Shown piece after piece: positions 7,187 through 16,818 of a stretch of 28,520 bases of DNA. This DNA is from Ruminococcus sp. (GTDB taxonomy: Bacteria > Bacillota > Clostridia > Oscillospirales > Acutalibacteraceae): assembly GCA_003521625.1 (NCBI GenBank), contig DPHV01000034.1:7151-35670 (forward strand), given 5' to 3'. The notes beneath the pieces were generated by a model. It worked only from the letters and a program-made list of their open reading frames with translations. It was not told where the DNA came from and ran no database searches. A program made the translations under genes and the position numbers. Each line of letters begins with the position of its first letter. Position 1 is the first letter of the stretch.

Positions 7187-9324
7187 TACAGCTTTGACAA
7201 CATCTGTCTTGAAGAAAGCACCACACCCGAGGCAAAAATAACGACAAACCTTAAAAACGGTCAGGAAAACCCGACCTTGGAATTAAAGCTTACAAATGCA
7301 AAGACTGTTGAGAATATAAAAGCCGAAGAAATAATCTTATCAGGTGCATTTGAAAATCTGAAAGCAACCGCTGTAACATCAGACGGTGACACTATTACAA
7401 TTAAGACCGAGGGCGAGGTTGAGGCAACCTCTGCCGCATACGGATATGTTCAGCTTTCGGAGAATGCTACCGATGCAGGGGCAAAAATTCTTGCAATGCT
7501 CGAGGTTGACAATCTTGACGCATATATTGATGCGGAATCCTTTGCACTTGAAAACGGACTTTTAGGCTTTGATGTAGATGTTTACGGCAAAAAGCTTGAA
7601 ATTTCAAACGATGAGCTTGCACCTCTTGTAACGCTTGAGGGTTATAAGGTTGACAGCGTAAAAATCAGTGATGACAAAACCTCATTCAGGCTTTATGTAA
7701 AGACGGAAAAATCAAGTCTTGATGATGCAGTAAGTGCTTTAAACGGCAAAGCACTGGAAATCGACTCAAAGGCAGTCGGCGGCGACGGAATATATGTTGA
7801 GATTACGGCAAGGACGGCAAATTAGCAATACCCGATAAAAACAATTCGTTATACAGCGTGGACGCCAAGAAGATTGATACAAGCAAAACAGTAACAATCA
7901 AGCTTGATGATGATACCTTCCAATCCTGTGATGAAGTATTTGCTAAAAGGGGATTTAAATACAGCGACGAGCTGGTAAAGGCACTCAAGACAGACCTTGG
8001 CAATGCGGTTAAGAAGATGAATGAAAACGGAGATAAATCTATTGAATATACGGAAAAAACAGGCGATATACTCTACGGCTATATTTATATGCAGATGTCA
8101 TTCAAAAATCTTACAAACGATTTTATGAACAACATCAGAAATGATTATGTAAACTTCTGCAAGCAGATTTACGAGGGGCAAGCTATACTTAATACCTTCG
8201 ATGAAATGATGAAGTACAAGTATAATTTCCAGTCGGAAGCAAAGCAGGATATGGAAAACATAAGAAAATCCCTTGTAGTAATGCTTTACAATTACGGCAT
8301 TACAGCAAGCTTTGTGGAAAAATATGATACATCAACAGACAACAAAGATATAACCGAGGCTAATCACAAGGCGATTGATTACATAAAAAATCATAGCGGT
8401 TTATATGACGAACCCGAGGGATATTCATATTGCTATGTTGTAAACAGACCCATTACCTTGCGTGTAAGCGGTGTTAGGTATAATATGAAAATCAAAACCT
8501 ATTATAGATTCAATTCAAGGAAGGTAGAAAATTGGGGCTATGATGGCTATGAAGATAACGGAACAGACCCTTATGTTTATCGTTCCTACTACCGTGATGA
8601 GCAAGTATATCAAACCCCTACTGCGGGTGCTCCAATAATATATCGGATTCCTGCAGGTGTTTACATGTACACTTATCACAGTAAATACACCGAAGAAAAA
8701 ACAAATGTGCTTTCAAGTAATATACTCTCATCAAAGGATTTGAAGATGATGAAAGCGCGCTTTAGCAGTCTTAAGTCAAGCGATAGGTTTGCGTCCTACA
8801 AGGATATGACCTTTGGCGATTATATGACAAGCGGCAAGTTGATAAATGCTACGTCAAAATATATGGTACATCAGGTTGACGCTAAAGATACGGTAAACGG
8901 TTATACTGTAAAACCGACAAAAATATTGACCTTGGGCGTTCTGGAAAAGGAGATGCCCCTTGACGGCACACGCACTTTGGTTTACAACAAAGACGGATTA
9001 TCTTTCGGATATAAAATATATGAAGGTACACCGAAACACTATATATACGGTGGAGGATTCTATTTCACTCAGGAAAAGAAATACAGCCTCATCAATCCGG
9101 ATTCATCAGACTATGACAGAAAGGCGTCTAAGGAATACTTCCATATACACAAGGAATATGACGCAACAGTATATGACTTTGAAACCGATTCAATGAAGAA
9201 TAATTATGTTGTGCTGCAGGCGGCTCTTTACGGAGAATCACATTCTTCCTGGGGCTGTGACGAGGCTGCATACTTCTACAACACAAATTACAGAGAGCCT
9301 TATTTCATCTTCCCGATAGGATAA
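7187..9324 (+). pseudogene. Large secreted-type protein gene, N-terminus lost and frameshifted
   Basis: Two abutting frames read as one protein. Frame 1 (7187-7825) is open directly after the previous stop, has no ATG, ribosome site or signal peptide, and encodes a strand-rich region (ELKLTNAKTVENIKAEE, later SSLDDAVSALNGKALEID). Frame 2, whose upstream in-frame stop is the TGA at 7798-7800, is open from 7801 to 9324 and begins DYGKDGKLAIPDKNN. Restoring one G near 7801 would join the two as VE-DYGKDGKL. The second part has about 150 residues of amphipathic helices (NDFMNNIRNDYVNFCKQIYE) and then an aromatic, beta-rich C-terminal half with many Tyr. The layout recalls the beta-helix gene's helical front. 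It could be translated in pieces (GTG at 7858), but no ribosome site supports this. Family unknown. Confidence 0.65.
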
Positions 9325-9348
9325 CTCAAAATTTATAATTAAAATTGC

Positions 9349-9381
9349 AAAAGGAGAAGTCTGATGAGGGCTTCTCCTTTT
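9349..9381 (+). terminator. Terminator after the broken secreted-protein gene
   Basis: An 11-bp perfect stem (9349-9359 with 9371-9381) ends in TTTT on its 3' arm, 25 bp after the stop. The arms A-run/T-run make it able to act in both directions. Confidence 0.65.
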
Positions 9382-9456
9382 GATAGAAATGTTTTTACCT
9401 AAAATTAACAAAAGAAATCCCCCTATACAAAAAGAAATTTGCATAGGAGGTATTTA

Positions 9457-9485
9457 TTGTATTTCTGTAATCTATATGTTATACT
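9457..9485 (+). promoter_or_regulatory. Sigma-A promoter of the BspA/ADP-ribosyltransferase gene
   Basis: TTGTAT (9457-9462), 17-bp spacer, TATACT (9480-9485), 22 bp before the ATG at 9508. No TTGTC direct repeat is present, so this gene seems to lie outside the direct-repeat group. Confidence 0.55.
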
Positions 9486-9507
9486 CAAGAAAAAAGGTGA
9501 TGCTAAG

Positions 9508-12483
9508 ATGAAAACAACAAAGATATTATCATTATTGCTTACTGCTGTGATTCTTACTTCAACAGTATTTTCGGTTACAGCGTTTGCTACGGCAGAGGAC
9601 GGTACTTACAAAAACTTCAAATATACTGTTACTGATGAAAATTCAGCAGTAATCAGCAAATATACCGGCAACGAATCCTCGGTAGAAATACCGGAATCCA
9701 TTAACGGCTATCCTGTTACCGAAATCGGGTAAAGTGCCTTTAAGGGTAATTTTTCTCTTAAAAATGCAGAAATCCCTGACGGCGTAAAAACCATTGGCGA
9801 TTACGCATTTAATGACTGCACAGGACTCGAAAGCATCACTATACCCGAAAGCGTAGAAAAAATAGGCAGGTCGGCTTTTTTCTATTGCACAAGGTTAGAA
9901 AATGTCAAAGTGTCTGACGGTATTAAAACAATCGGCGACGGTGCTTTCTTTGGTTGTTACAGCCTGAAATCCTTTAAAATTACCGAAAGCGTAAATTCAG
10001 TCGGCGAGTATGCGTTTGGCAGATGCAGTGAGCTTAAAAGCGTTACTGTTGAAAACGGCATTAAGAGCGTCAGCAATCAGATGTTTGCAGACTGCACCTC
10101 ACTTAATGAAATAGTATTGCCAAACAGCATTGAAAGCATTGGAAGAAGAGCCTTTTTAAACTGCTCAGCATTAGAAAGTTTTGAGTTGCCGGACAGTATT
10201 GATACAATAGCCGACTATGCGTTTTACGGCTGCTCCGGGATTAATAACCTTTCAATTTCGGCAAAAACAATAGGCGATTATGCTTTTTCACTTTGCAGCC
10301 AGCTTGAAAGCGTGAGCTTTTCGGATAATCTTGAAACAATCGGTGACGAGGCTTTCAAAAGCACAGGCTTGTCAGAGATATCTATTCCGTCAGCTGTTTC
10401 CCATATCGGTGAAAGGGCATTTGAAACCAATAGTGTCAAAAAAATAGATGTAGTCGGAAGTAACAAGTACTACACTTCAATAGACGGTGTGCTGTTTAAT
10501 AAATCGGAAACAGAAATTATTGATTATCCAAATTATACAGTAGCTGAGTTTTACGCTGTTCCTCAAAGCGTTACAAGCATAGGCGAATACGCTTTCGGCG
10601 GTGATATTCCGTCATTAAAGACTGTTATTATTCCTGATACCGTTACCGAAATAGAAAACGGTGCTTTTATGGATTTCTATGGCTTGGAATATATTGATAT
10701 TCCGACTTCCGTAACAGAAATCGGTGACAACGCTTTTAACGGATGCTCACAGCTTGCTTCAATAACAATTCCAAATTCCGTAACTGAAATTGGAGCTTCT
10801 GCTTTCCGTTATTGCAGCAGTCTGCAATCCGTAAGCCTTACAGAGGGTCTGAAGAGTATAGGCGATTATGCTTTCAGCGGAGATTATGAGCTTTCAAATA
10901 TTAAACTGCCGAACAGCTTAAATGATATTTCTCCTACCGCATTTTTTTACTGCGAAAACTTTTGCGAATACCTGACAGATGTCAGCAATCCGTATTTTTC
11001 GGTTACAGACGGAGTTCTTTACAGCAAAGATAAAACCGAGCTTGTATCATATCCGTGTGGCAAAAAAGGTAATGAATATTCAGTGTTGTCGGGAACAAAA
11101 TCAATAGGCGACTACGCAATAATCTGCAATAATCTTGATAGCGTGTATGTACCGCAGAGTGTTGAAAAAACGGGAAAGGACAGTGTTGGGTATATTACAG
11201 ACTTCACCTCTGACACTTGTGTTATTAAGCCTGATTTTATGATTTACGGTGCAATCGGAAGTGCCATAGAAGCATACTGCCTTGAAAATGACCTTGCTTT
11301 CTTTACCGATAAGCCAAGTCAGAATATCGAAGTCGTATCATTGAATGCAGGTGAAAGCACAACATTCCGTATTGAAAACGCAAATCCTGAAAATGTAGTG
11401 TATTCCACAAGTGATAAATCTATTGCCGATGTTGACAGCAATGGTAAAATTACTGCTAATTCAAAGGGAACAACACAGATTATTGCAAGCGTTGGCGTAA
11501 TGAATTTCTTGTGCTCGGTAAATGTAAAAAACGGTGCTGCACAGCCGTCAGACTATACATATTCGGGCTTTGATACAAGCACTTACAGTCCGATAACCAA
11601 GCAGGCTTATCAGAACTGGGAGGATTCATATTACAGCTTTAATAAGTCTAATCCCCCAACAAGACTTGATAATCCTGCAATCTACTGCTATACGACTTCT
11701 GAATATATCCCGATTATGGCAATTCTTATGGGCGGTTTCTATCTTGATACCACAATTGAGCAGATGGGCGAAGATTACCATCAGTACGAAACAATAGCTG
11801 ACAATCTATCTATGGAACTGAACCGATATAACGCTGATGCGGATATGCTCCTTTACTCCGGCACAGATGATGTAAGCTCAATCACAGGCAAGACTTCTTC
11901 TTTAAAAGATATGAAGGAGGCAATCGGCAAATCGTATGTTGACGGCGGTGTTGTAAGCACATCTGTAGACCACGGTGTGGCTGACCATTTCGGAGACGGT
12001 ATTTATCATACGGTACTTGAAGTTTACGCTCCAAAGTCAGCAATCAAGGGCGCATATATTTCAAAAATGTCAGACTTTGCGTTAGAATACGAATATTTGC
12101 TTGATAAAAATCTTGAATATCAGGTTATTGATGCCGGTGTAAGAAATGTTACTTTCACAGGCTATATCACAGAAGAACCCACAAACAGAGTCGAAAGATA
12201 TATTAAACTGAGAATTGTTGACAACTCAAAGCCTGACGAGCCTTCAACCGCCGAGCCGACTACAGGCACTGTTGAGCCGTCAACCTCTGTTACAGAAGCA
12301 ACAACACAGCAGGCAACACAGGCTGCGGAACAGACCAAACCTACACAGCCGACAACAAATCCGTCAGATGCTCCTGTTGCAACCGGTGACAATGCTTTTG
12401 CTTACTGTGTGCCGGCACTTCTGATGCTTGGTGCAATATCGGTAATCATATACACAAAGCGAAAAAGCAGTGAAAACAAATAA
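9508..12483 (+). pseudogene. BspA-type LRR / Big_2 / ADP-ribosyltransferase surface protein with internal stop
   Basis: ATG 9508 (AAGGTGA upstream) starts a signal peptide ending near TAFA. The same frame runs to 12483 except for one TAA at 9730-9732 (codon 75), where repeats elsewhere read IG-x-SAF/IG-x-YAF. Past the stop the order is: BspA-type leucine-rich repeats (to about 11310), a Big_2-like domain (11320-11540), an ADP-ribosyltransferase-like domain (11560-12210), a Thr/Pro linker, and VATGDNAF plus a TM and basic tail resembling clostridial sorting signals. The ART shows STS (11956-11964) and ExE (EYE, 12085-12093), but the first-strand motif reads LLYSG, with Ser (11857-11859) where Arg is expected. 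As read, only a 74-residue secreted peptide is made unless the stop is suppressed, phase-variable or a sequencing error. The downstream ATG at 9910 lacks a signal peptide. Confidence 0.75.
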
Positions 12484-12550
12484 AGATTTGTAAAAAACTG
12501 CGATTTCTATTTTTGTTACAACTCAACCCAAAAATGAATATTTCATATCC

Positions 12551-12583
12551 AAGCGGCAGTAGAGTAAACTGTCGCTTGTTTTT
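12551..12583 (+). terminator. Terminator after the BspA gene
   Basis: A 10-bp stem (12551-12560 with 12568-12577, one G-T pair) followed by GTTTTT, about 70 bp after the stop. Confidence 0.7.
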
Positions 12584-12650
12584 GTGCCGTAAAAGACTTT
12601 TATTGAAAAATTATTCTACAGTAGGATATTTTTTAAAAAAGTTCTGTTTT

Positions 12651-12685
12651 TTGTCCCTGTTTTGTCATACTCTGTTTGATATACT
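12651..12685 (+). promoter_or_regulatory. Direct-repeat promoter element D
   Basis: TTGTC (12651-12655), TTGTCA (12662-12667), 12-bp spacer, TATACT (12680-12685). TTTTATTGAAAAA also occurs upstream (12598-12610), but further away than before elements B and F. First of two tandem elements before the tandem-domain gene. Confidence 0.65.
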
Positions 12686-12750
12686 CCAAGTAATCACAGT
12701 CAAGGGAACAAACCCAAGACGAGTAAAATAAAAAATAAAAACCTTGAAAT

Positions 12751-12785
12751 TTGTCAGTATGTTGTCACAGTCGGTATGATATAGT
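12751..12785 (+). promoter_or_regulatory. Direct-repeat promoter element E
   Basis: TTGTC (12751-12755), TTGTCA (12762-12767), 12-bp spacer, TATAGT (12780-12785). It is exactly 100 bp downstream of element D and gives a leader of roughly 75 bp. Confidence 0.7.
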
Positions 12786-12867
12786 ACAGACAGTGAAGTA
12801 AGAAAACAAGTTTCACAAAGCCAAACGGCAAAACAAAAATTTTTTAAATTTAAAGGAGTAATCAAAA

Positions 12868-13848
12868 ATGAAAAACACAAAGAACACAAAGAACAGAGTA
12901 ATCGCAATCATCACAACAGCAGTAGTTACAGCGTCAATCGCAACAACAGTATGTTTCACCTGCTCGGCGCTCGCAAATCTAAAGGCCTCAACACCCGATA
13001 CGGCTAAGACATCAGCTTCGGAACACATCGACTACACCTGTGGAATGCCGAACCCGTTTACAGAGTGCAAGACGATTGAAGAGGCACAGAAAATTTCGGG
13101 CATCAAGTTTGCAGTTCCCGAGTATTCACAAAGCACAATTCTTGCTTGCGAGGGAATGATTGAAATTCAGATTGCAAAGGACGAAATTCATACAATCACA
13201 ATCCGAAAGAGCGCAGACGAGGGCGACAATACAGGACTCTTCGGAGATTATCAGCTTAAGAAAATCAACATCGGTGACTGCGAGGTAACGCTTAAAACGG
13301 AGAACGGCAAAATCTATGCGGCATACTTCACAGGCGAGGACGGCACAATCTCAATCAGTTGCAATACACCGCTTAAGCTCAGCGAGGTAAAGGCGATGCT
13401 TCAGCAGCTTATTGACGAAGGAACAAAGGCAAAGGAAGATTACACTTCCGCAAGCACAGGAATGCCAAATCCCTTTATCGAATGTAACACTCTTGAAGAT
13501 GCGGCAAAAATTGCACAGGTAAACATCAAGCTTCCCGAATATTCACAGTGCACAATTTATGCAGTAAAGAACAGCTTTGTTGAGGTTCAGTATCCGCTTA
13601 ACGAAACAAGCAATATCACAATCCGCAAGAGCGCAGGAGAAGAGGACATCAGCGGTGTGTATGACGGCAAAGAAATGCAGCTCCATTCAACTGACGGAGT
13701 AGATGTGAATGTCAGACTCAAGGACGGCAAATTCATTTCGGCATACTTTACGGGCGACGACGGAACATACTCAATCACCTGTGACGAACCCCTTGAAGCA
13801 AATGAAATTATAGCAATCGTAGATAGCATTGTAAGCGTAAATTCATAA
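12868..13848 (+). CDS. Secreted protein with two tandem DUF4367-like domains
   Basis: 326 residues. Residues 1-36 are a Sec signal peptide (KNTKNTKNR, hydrophobic core, cleavage likely after ALA). Two homologous units follow, about 58-182 and 197-322. Each begins GMPNPF-x-EC, continues with a LPEYSQ/VPEYSQ segment and an ITIRKSA strand, then AYFTG-x-DGT and a closing helix. I relate them to DUF4367, a small domain common in exported Firmicutes proteins and often linked to anti-sigma or envelope functions; this is a judgement from the motif pattern. ATG 12868 follows AAAGGAG. Two direct-repeat promoters precede it and a strong terminator follows, so it is a single-gene unit. No membrane anchor is seen after the signal peptide. 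Function unknown. Confidence 0.8.
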   Translation: MKNTKNTKNRVIAIITTAVVTASIATTVCFTCSALANLKASTPDTAKTSASEHIDYTCGMPNPFTECKTIEEAQKISGIKFAVPEYSQSTILACEGMIEIQIAKDEIHTITIRKSADEGDNTGLFGDYQLKKINIGDCEVTLKTENGKIYAAYFTGEDGTISISCNTPLKLSEVKAMLQQLIDEGTKAKEDYTSASTGMPNPFIECNTLEDAAKIAQVNIKLPEYSQCTIYAVKNSFVEVQYPLNETSNITIRKSAGEEDISGVYDGKEMQLHSTDGVDVNVRLKDGKFISAYFTGDDGTYSITCDEPLEANEIIAIVDSIVSVNS

Positions 13849-13878
13849 ACCAAAACAGAATATTATGCCAATATTAAG

Positions 13879-13910
13879 CGGTCAGGCGTAAAAGTCTGAC
13901 CGTATTTTTT
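13879..13910 (+). terminator. Terminator after the tandem-domain gene
   Basis: CGGTCAG/CTGACCG stem (13879-13885 with 13896-13902) followed by a run of T (13905-13911), 30 bp after the stop. Confidence 0.8.
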
Positions 13911-13994
13911 TAGTGCAGTGTTTTACAGGCGAAACCACGATAACAAATGAAAAAAATTTTCAAAACATAACTTTTTATTGAAAAACGCCCGAAT

Positions 13995-14029
13995 CTGTCA
14001 CGCATTTGTCACGCCCGATATGTTATGAT
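13995..14029 (+). promoter_or_regulatory. Direct-repeat promoter element F
   Basis: CTGTC (13995-13999, one mismatch to TTGTC), TTGTCA (14006-14011), 12-bp spacer, TATGAT (14024-14029). TTTTTATTGAAAAAC (13972-13986) stands 8 bp upstream, exactly as before element B. It drives the DUF218 gene through a leader of about 180 nt. Confidence 0.68.
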
Positions 14030-14099
14030 TAATACAGATATATCTATAAGCTTCTGCAATTTGATTTTTATAGGTTATATATATAAATTTTTGAAGGGA

Positions 14100-14159
14100 A
14101 TGATAAAATTGAAAACCCAAAAAACCGTAAAGCATGATTGAATTACCGATAGTTACGGT
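14100..14159 (+). other. Leader of the DUF218 gene: short ORF and hairpin
   Basis: Between element F and the ATG at 14217 lies a 13-codon ORF (14100-14141, MIKLKTQKTVKHD) with GAAGGG just before it. It overlaps a 7-bp perfect stem ACCGTAA/TTACGGT (14124-14130 with 14153-14159). This may be a leader peptide with an attenuating structure, or the remnant of a lost gene start. Confidence 0.25.
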
Positions 14160-14216
14160 GTAGTAAATAATACTTTTATGTTATGCTTGTTTATCGAAAA
14201 CATAAGGAGTGAGGGT

Positions 14217-15671
14217 ATGTTAAAAAAGAGGTCTTTTTTTGCAGCTGTTTTAATAATTATTTTGACTTTAGGTGTATTCCTGTATATGGTCACATTTTGT
14301 GGGAGCTACTCGGTTTACATTCCTGAAAACTATATAAGCGATTTGTCTGAAATAAAGGTTACATATTCTCAGGACGGAATAGCTAATCACAGTGAGCCTG
14401 TTTATGATAACGGATTTATAAAGCTGACCTTTAATTCGCTGAAGCAGGGAAAAACAGTAGCAGAAATCTTTGCTTTTAAAGAAAGTGATCCGCAGTCGTA
14501 TTTCTCGCAGTTTGTCGATTTAAGGGTAAACGCCTTCAATATACTGACTAACGGCAATTTTCATGACAACCTTGTGCAGGATATATCGGGTTATCCTGTA
14601 TTTTACATTGCAGGAGCGCTGTTTTTCGGCATAATGGCTGTATATATGATTATCCGTTTCAGAAAAAGCCTTAAAGAGAATATGTACTCATACAGCACGG
14701 TTTTTGACTGTTCACTGATGATAGTTTTTGTCGGATTGGCAATCCTATTTATTGCTTTGTCTGTATTCCTGCTTATCCACTACCGAGCATATCAGCTGTC
14801 AAGCATAGACTACCTGACCGCAGTAATAATGCTCCTTACAATTCTTTTTTCTACTCCTTTTGTTTTGCTTTATTCATTATCAATGACAGTCAGCAATATT
14901 TCGCTGATTCACCACGAGGGTTTTCGTGTTGCAAATGCTTTAGGAATAATTATCAGTGCTGTTATGACTTTAGGAGTATTTGTTTGCATTATTGTTCCGT
15001 TCAGATTCATTATTATAGACAGGAATTCCCATATCGTTTACTCAATTATATGCGCTCTCTATGTTTTTTCGGAGGTACTTTTGCTTGGAACAAAAATATG
15101 TGCCTTAAAGGCTGCAAAGCATAAGCCTGAGTATGATAAGGACTACATAATTATTCTTGGCTGCGGAATAAGAAAAGACGGAACATTACTGCCTCTTTTA
15201 AAAGGAAGAGTTGATAAGGCGATAGAATTTTACAATGAGCAATTACAGGCAACAGGCAAAAAAGCAGTGTTTGTTCCCTCGGGAGGTCAGGGCAGTGATG
15301 AGATAATCTCTGAAGGCGAGGCAATGCAGCGTTATCTTCTGGAGCAGGGAATTCCCAAGGAGCAGATAATGCCTGAAACCAAGTCAACAAACACTTTTGA
15401 AAATATGAAGTTTTCAAAAGAACTGATTGCTGACAGTGATGCAAAAGTTGTATTTTCAACTACTAACTACCATGTTTTCAGAAGCGGCATTTTTTCAGCT
15501 CAAGCAGGACTCAACGCTGAGGGAATGGGCAGTAAAACCAAGTGGTATTTCTGGCCTAATGCATTTATCAGAGAATTTATAGGCTTGATTTTAAGTCAGA
15601 AGAAAAAAATCATTGTTCTTGCTGTTCTGACATTGCTGATTATTGTCGGCACGGCATTACTGACAGTGTAA
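14217..15671 (+). CDS. Polytopic membrane protein with C-terminal DUF218/YdcF domain
   Basis: 484 residues. A first TM (about 7-24) is followed by an extracellular segment of about 100 residues, then five or so TM segments, then a DUF218 domain from about residue 307 (YIIILGCGIRKDGTLLP, LKGRVDKAIEFY, VPSGGQGSDE, ISEGEAMQRYLLEQGIP, E-x-KSTNTFEN, TTNYHVFRSG) and a final TM with basic flanks. DUF218 proteins (SanA, ElyC, YdcF) are envelope-associated, and some affect peptidoglycan or lipid-carrier metabolism; the exact reaction is not established. ATG 14217 follows AAGGAGTGAG; an earlier in-frame ATG (14178) has no ribosome site. Controlled by direct-repeat element F. Confidence 0.85.
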   Translation: MLKKRSFFAAVLIIILTLGVFLYMVTFCGSYSVYIPENYISDLSEIKVTYSQDGIANHSEPVYDNGFIKLTFNSLKQGKTVAEIFAFKESDPQSYFSQFVDLRVNAFNILTNGNFHDNLVQDISGYPVFYIAGALFFGIMAVYMIIRFRKSLKENMYSYSTVFDCSLMIVFVGLAILFIALSVFLLIHYRAYQLSSIDYLTAVIMLLTILFSTPFVLLYSLSMTVSNISLIHHEGFRVANALGIIISAVMTLGVFVCIIVPFRFIIIDRNSHIVYSIICALYVFSEVLLLGTKICALKAAKHKPEYDKDYIIILGCGIRKDGTLLPLLKGRVDKAIEFYNEQLQATGKKAVFVPSGGQGSDEIISEGEAMQRYLLEQGIPKEQIMPETKSTNTFENMKFSKELIADSDAKVVFSTTNYHVFRSGIFSAQAGLNAEGMGSKTKWYFWPNAFIREFIGLILSQKKKIIVLAVLTLLIIVGTALLTV

Positions 15672-15734
15672 TTGATATTTTACAATACAAAATAAGATAT
15701 TATTTTATTAATAAAGATTTATAATGTTAAGGAA

Positions 15735-15773
15735 ATGGGCTGTTGTAAATTTTACTCATTTGCAACAGCCCAT
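15735..15773. terminator. Hairpin between convergent DUF218 and regulator genes
   Basis: An 11-bp perfect stem ATGGGCTGTTG/CAACAGCCCAT (15735-15745 with 15763-15773). Neither side has a strong T run. Its place between converging genes suggests a shared terminator. Confidence 0.45.
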
Positions 15774-15810
15774 TAATAATCTGTATGAAATTTTGTTCTG
15801 TGGAGTAATG

Positions 15811-15991
15811 CCTAAGGAACCACTGATTAAATCACGCATAAATGCTGTTTGCACATCTTGCTTGCATATTTTCCGCCATATTGCCCCAAATTTTGCACAC
15901 AGGCGTCAGCCTGCGCACAAAATTTTAGACAATCTGACGAAAAATCTGACGGCGCAATATGCACAAACGATTTAATCAGTGCTTCCTTAAG
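15811..15991. mobile_element. MITE-like element, copy 1 (181 bp)
   Basis: The ends are a 23-bp inverted repeat with two mismatches (left 15811-15833, right 15969-15991), including perfect CACTGATTAAATC/GATTTAATCAGTG. Inside are further paired arms (GTTTG/CAAAC, GCATATT/AATATGC) and a central stem-loop AGGC-GTCA-GCCT at 15901-15912. There is no coding capacity, so any movement would depend on a transposase elsewhere. A second copy of exactly the same length lies at 19384-19564. A further partial end (GATTAATCAGTG, 15997-16008) follows just before the regulator stop. This and the hairpin at 15735 are the only content seen between 15672 and 16013. Confidence 0.7.
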
Positions 15992-16013
15992 TAACCGATT
16001 AATCAGTGTTTAC

Positions 16014-16817
16014 TTAGTAATCCTCATCATAATCGTAGTCATCAAACATAAAGTCTGCCCAATAATACTGCGCCATATATTCGCTGTTGTAGGAATTAAC
16101 GGCACCTGAGTCAAGCTCCTTAAAGCGATAGTAATCGCAGTCAAGCTTGCTTACATTTACAGAAAGGCTGTTGTATTTTTTAAACACTGCGTCAGCCGCA
16201 CCGCATTTTTTCAGGCTTTTCATCATTGCCGAAATAATTTTCTGAATATATGCCTGTTGCTTTAGGTCATAAGGTTCATCTTCAAACAGAGCCGCCGCAA
16301 TTTCTTTGATTGTGCAGGAGCTTCCGTGTCGGTGAACAAGATAGGCAAAAACCTCTTTTGAACGGCTTCTTTCAAAATGAACAGGAACTCCGTCGGGTGT
16401 AAATACATCAAAATTTCCAAAGCACTGAACACGAAGAAGTACATCGCTTTTTGGTTCAATCGGGTGACGAAGCTCAGCAAGCTCCGCCTCAACCTTTTCC
16501 TTTGTTACGGGCTTCATTATATATCCGCTTGCGTGAAGCTTCATTGCGTCGCCCGTATATTGGTCAAAGCCTGTTACAAAAATGATATTCAGCTTTGGAT
16601 TGATGTCCTTTAGCTTTTTTGCAAGCTCTACACCGTTCATTCCACGCATATGTATATCAAGAAATGCGATTTCGCAGGGTGGATTTTCCGATGCAAATTC
16701 AAGAAGCCGGGACGGTTTTGCAAAATCAAATATTTCGGCATCGGGCAAAGCTTGCCTTATAGCGTCAGTCAGCATTTCACGAGCCAGAGTTTCATCATCA
16801 GCCGCTAAAATTCTCAT
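16014..16817 (-). CDS. Response regulator with SARP-like winged-helix output (second pair)
   Basis: 267 residues, same architecture as the regulator at 5800-6591. The receiver has ADDE (6-9), phospho-acceptor Asp54 in FLDIHMRGMNG and Lys102 in YIMKPVT. The output domain begins at VQCFGNFDVF, with FERSRSKEVFAYLVHRHG and a helix IKEIAAALFEDE. The C-terminus has a BTAD-start remnant (EYMAQYYWADF) and an acidic tail rich in Asp/Tyr. ATG 16817 is preceded by AAGGAGG lying inside the last codons of the kinase gene, whose stop is one base away, so translation is coupled. It may recognise the same TTGTC repeats as its paralogue, or a subset of them; the sequence does not say which. Confidence 0.88.
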   Translation of the reverse strand: MRILAADDETLAREMLTDAIRQALPDAEIFDFAKPSRLLEFASENPPCEIAFLDIHMRGMNGVELAKKLKDINPKLNIIFVTGFDQYTGDAMKLHASGYIMKPVTKEKVEAELAELRHPIEPKSDVLLRVQCFGNFDVFTPDGVPVHFERSRSKEVFAYLVHRHGSSCTIKEIAAALFEDEPYDLKQQAYIQKIISAMMKSLKKCGAADAVFKKYNSLSVNVSKLDCDYYRFKELDSGAVNSYNSEYMAQYYWADFMFDDYDYDEDY

Positions 16818-16818
16818 A

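Noticed and set aside
9730..9732. Stop-codon reassignment (TAA read as an amino acid)
   Set aside because: TAA ends many well-formed genes here (for example the DUF218, DUF4367-like and C11 genes), so a single interrupting TAA is better explained by mutation or error.
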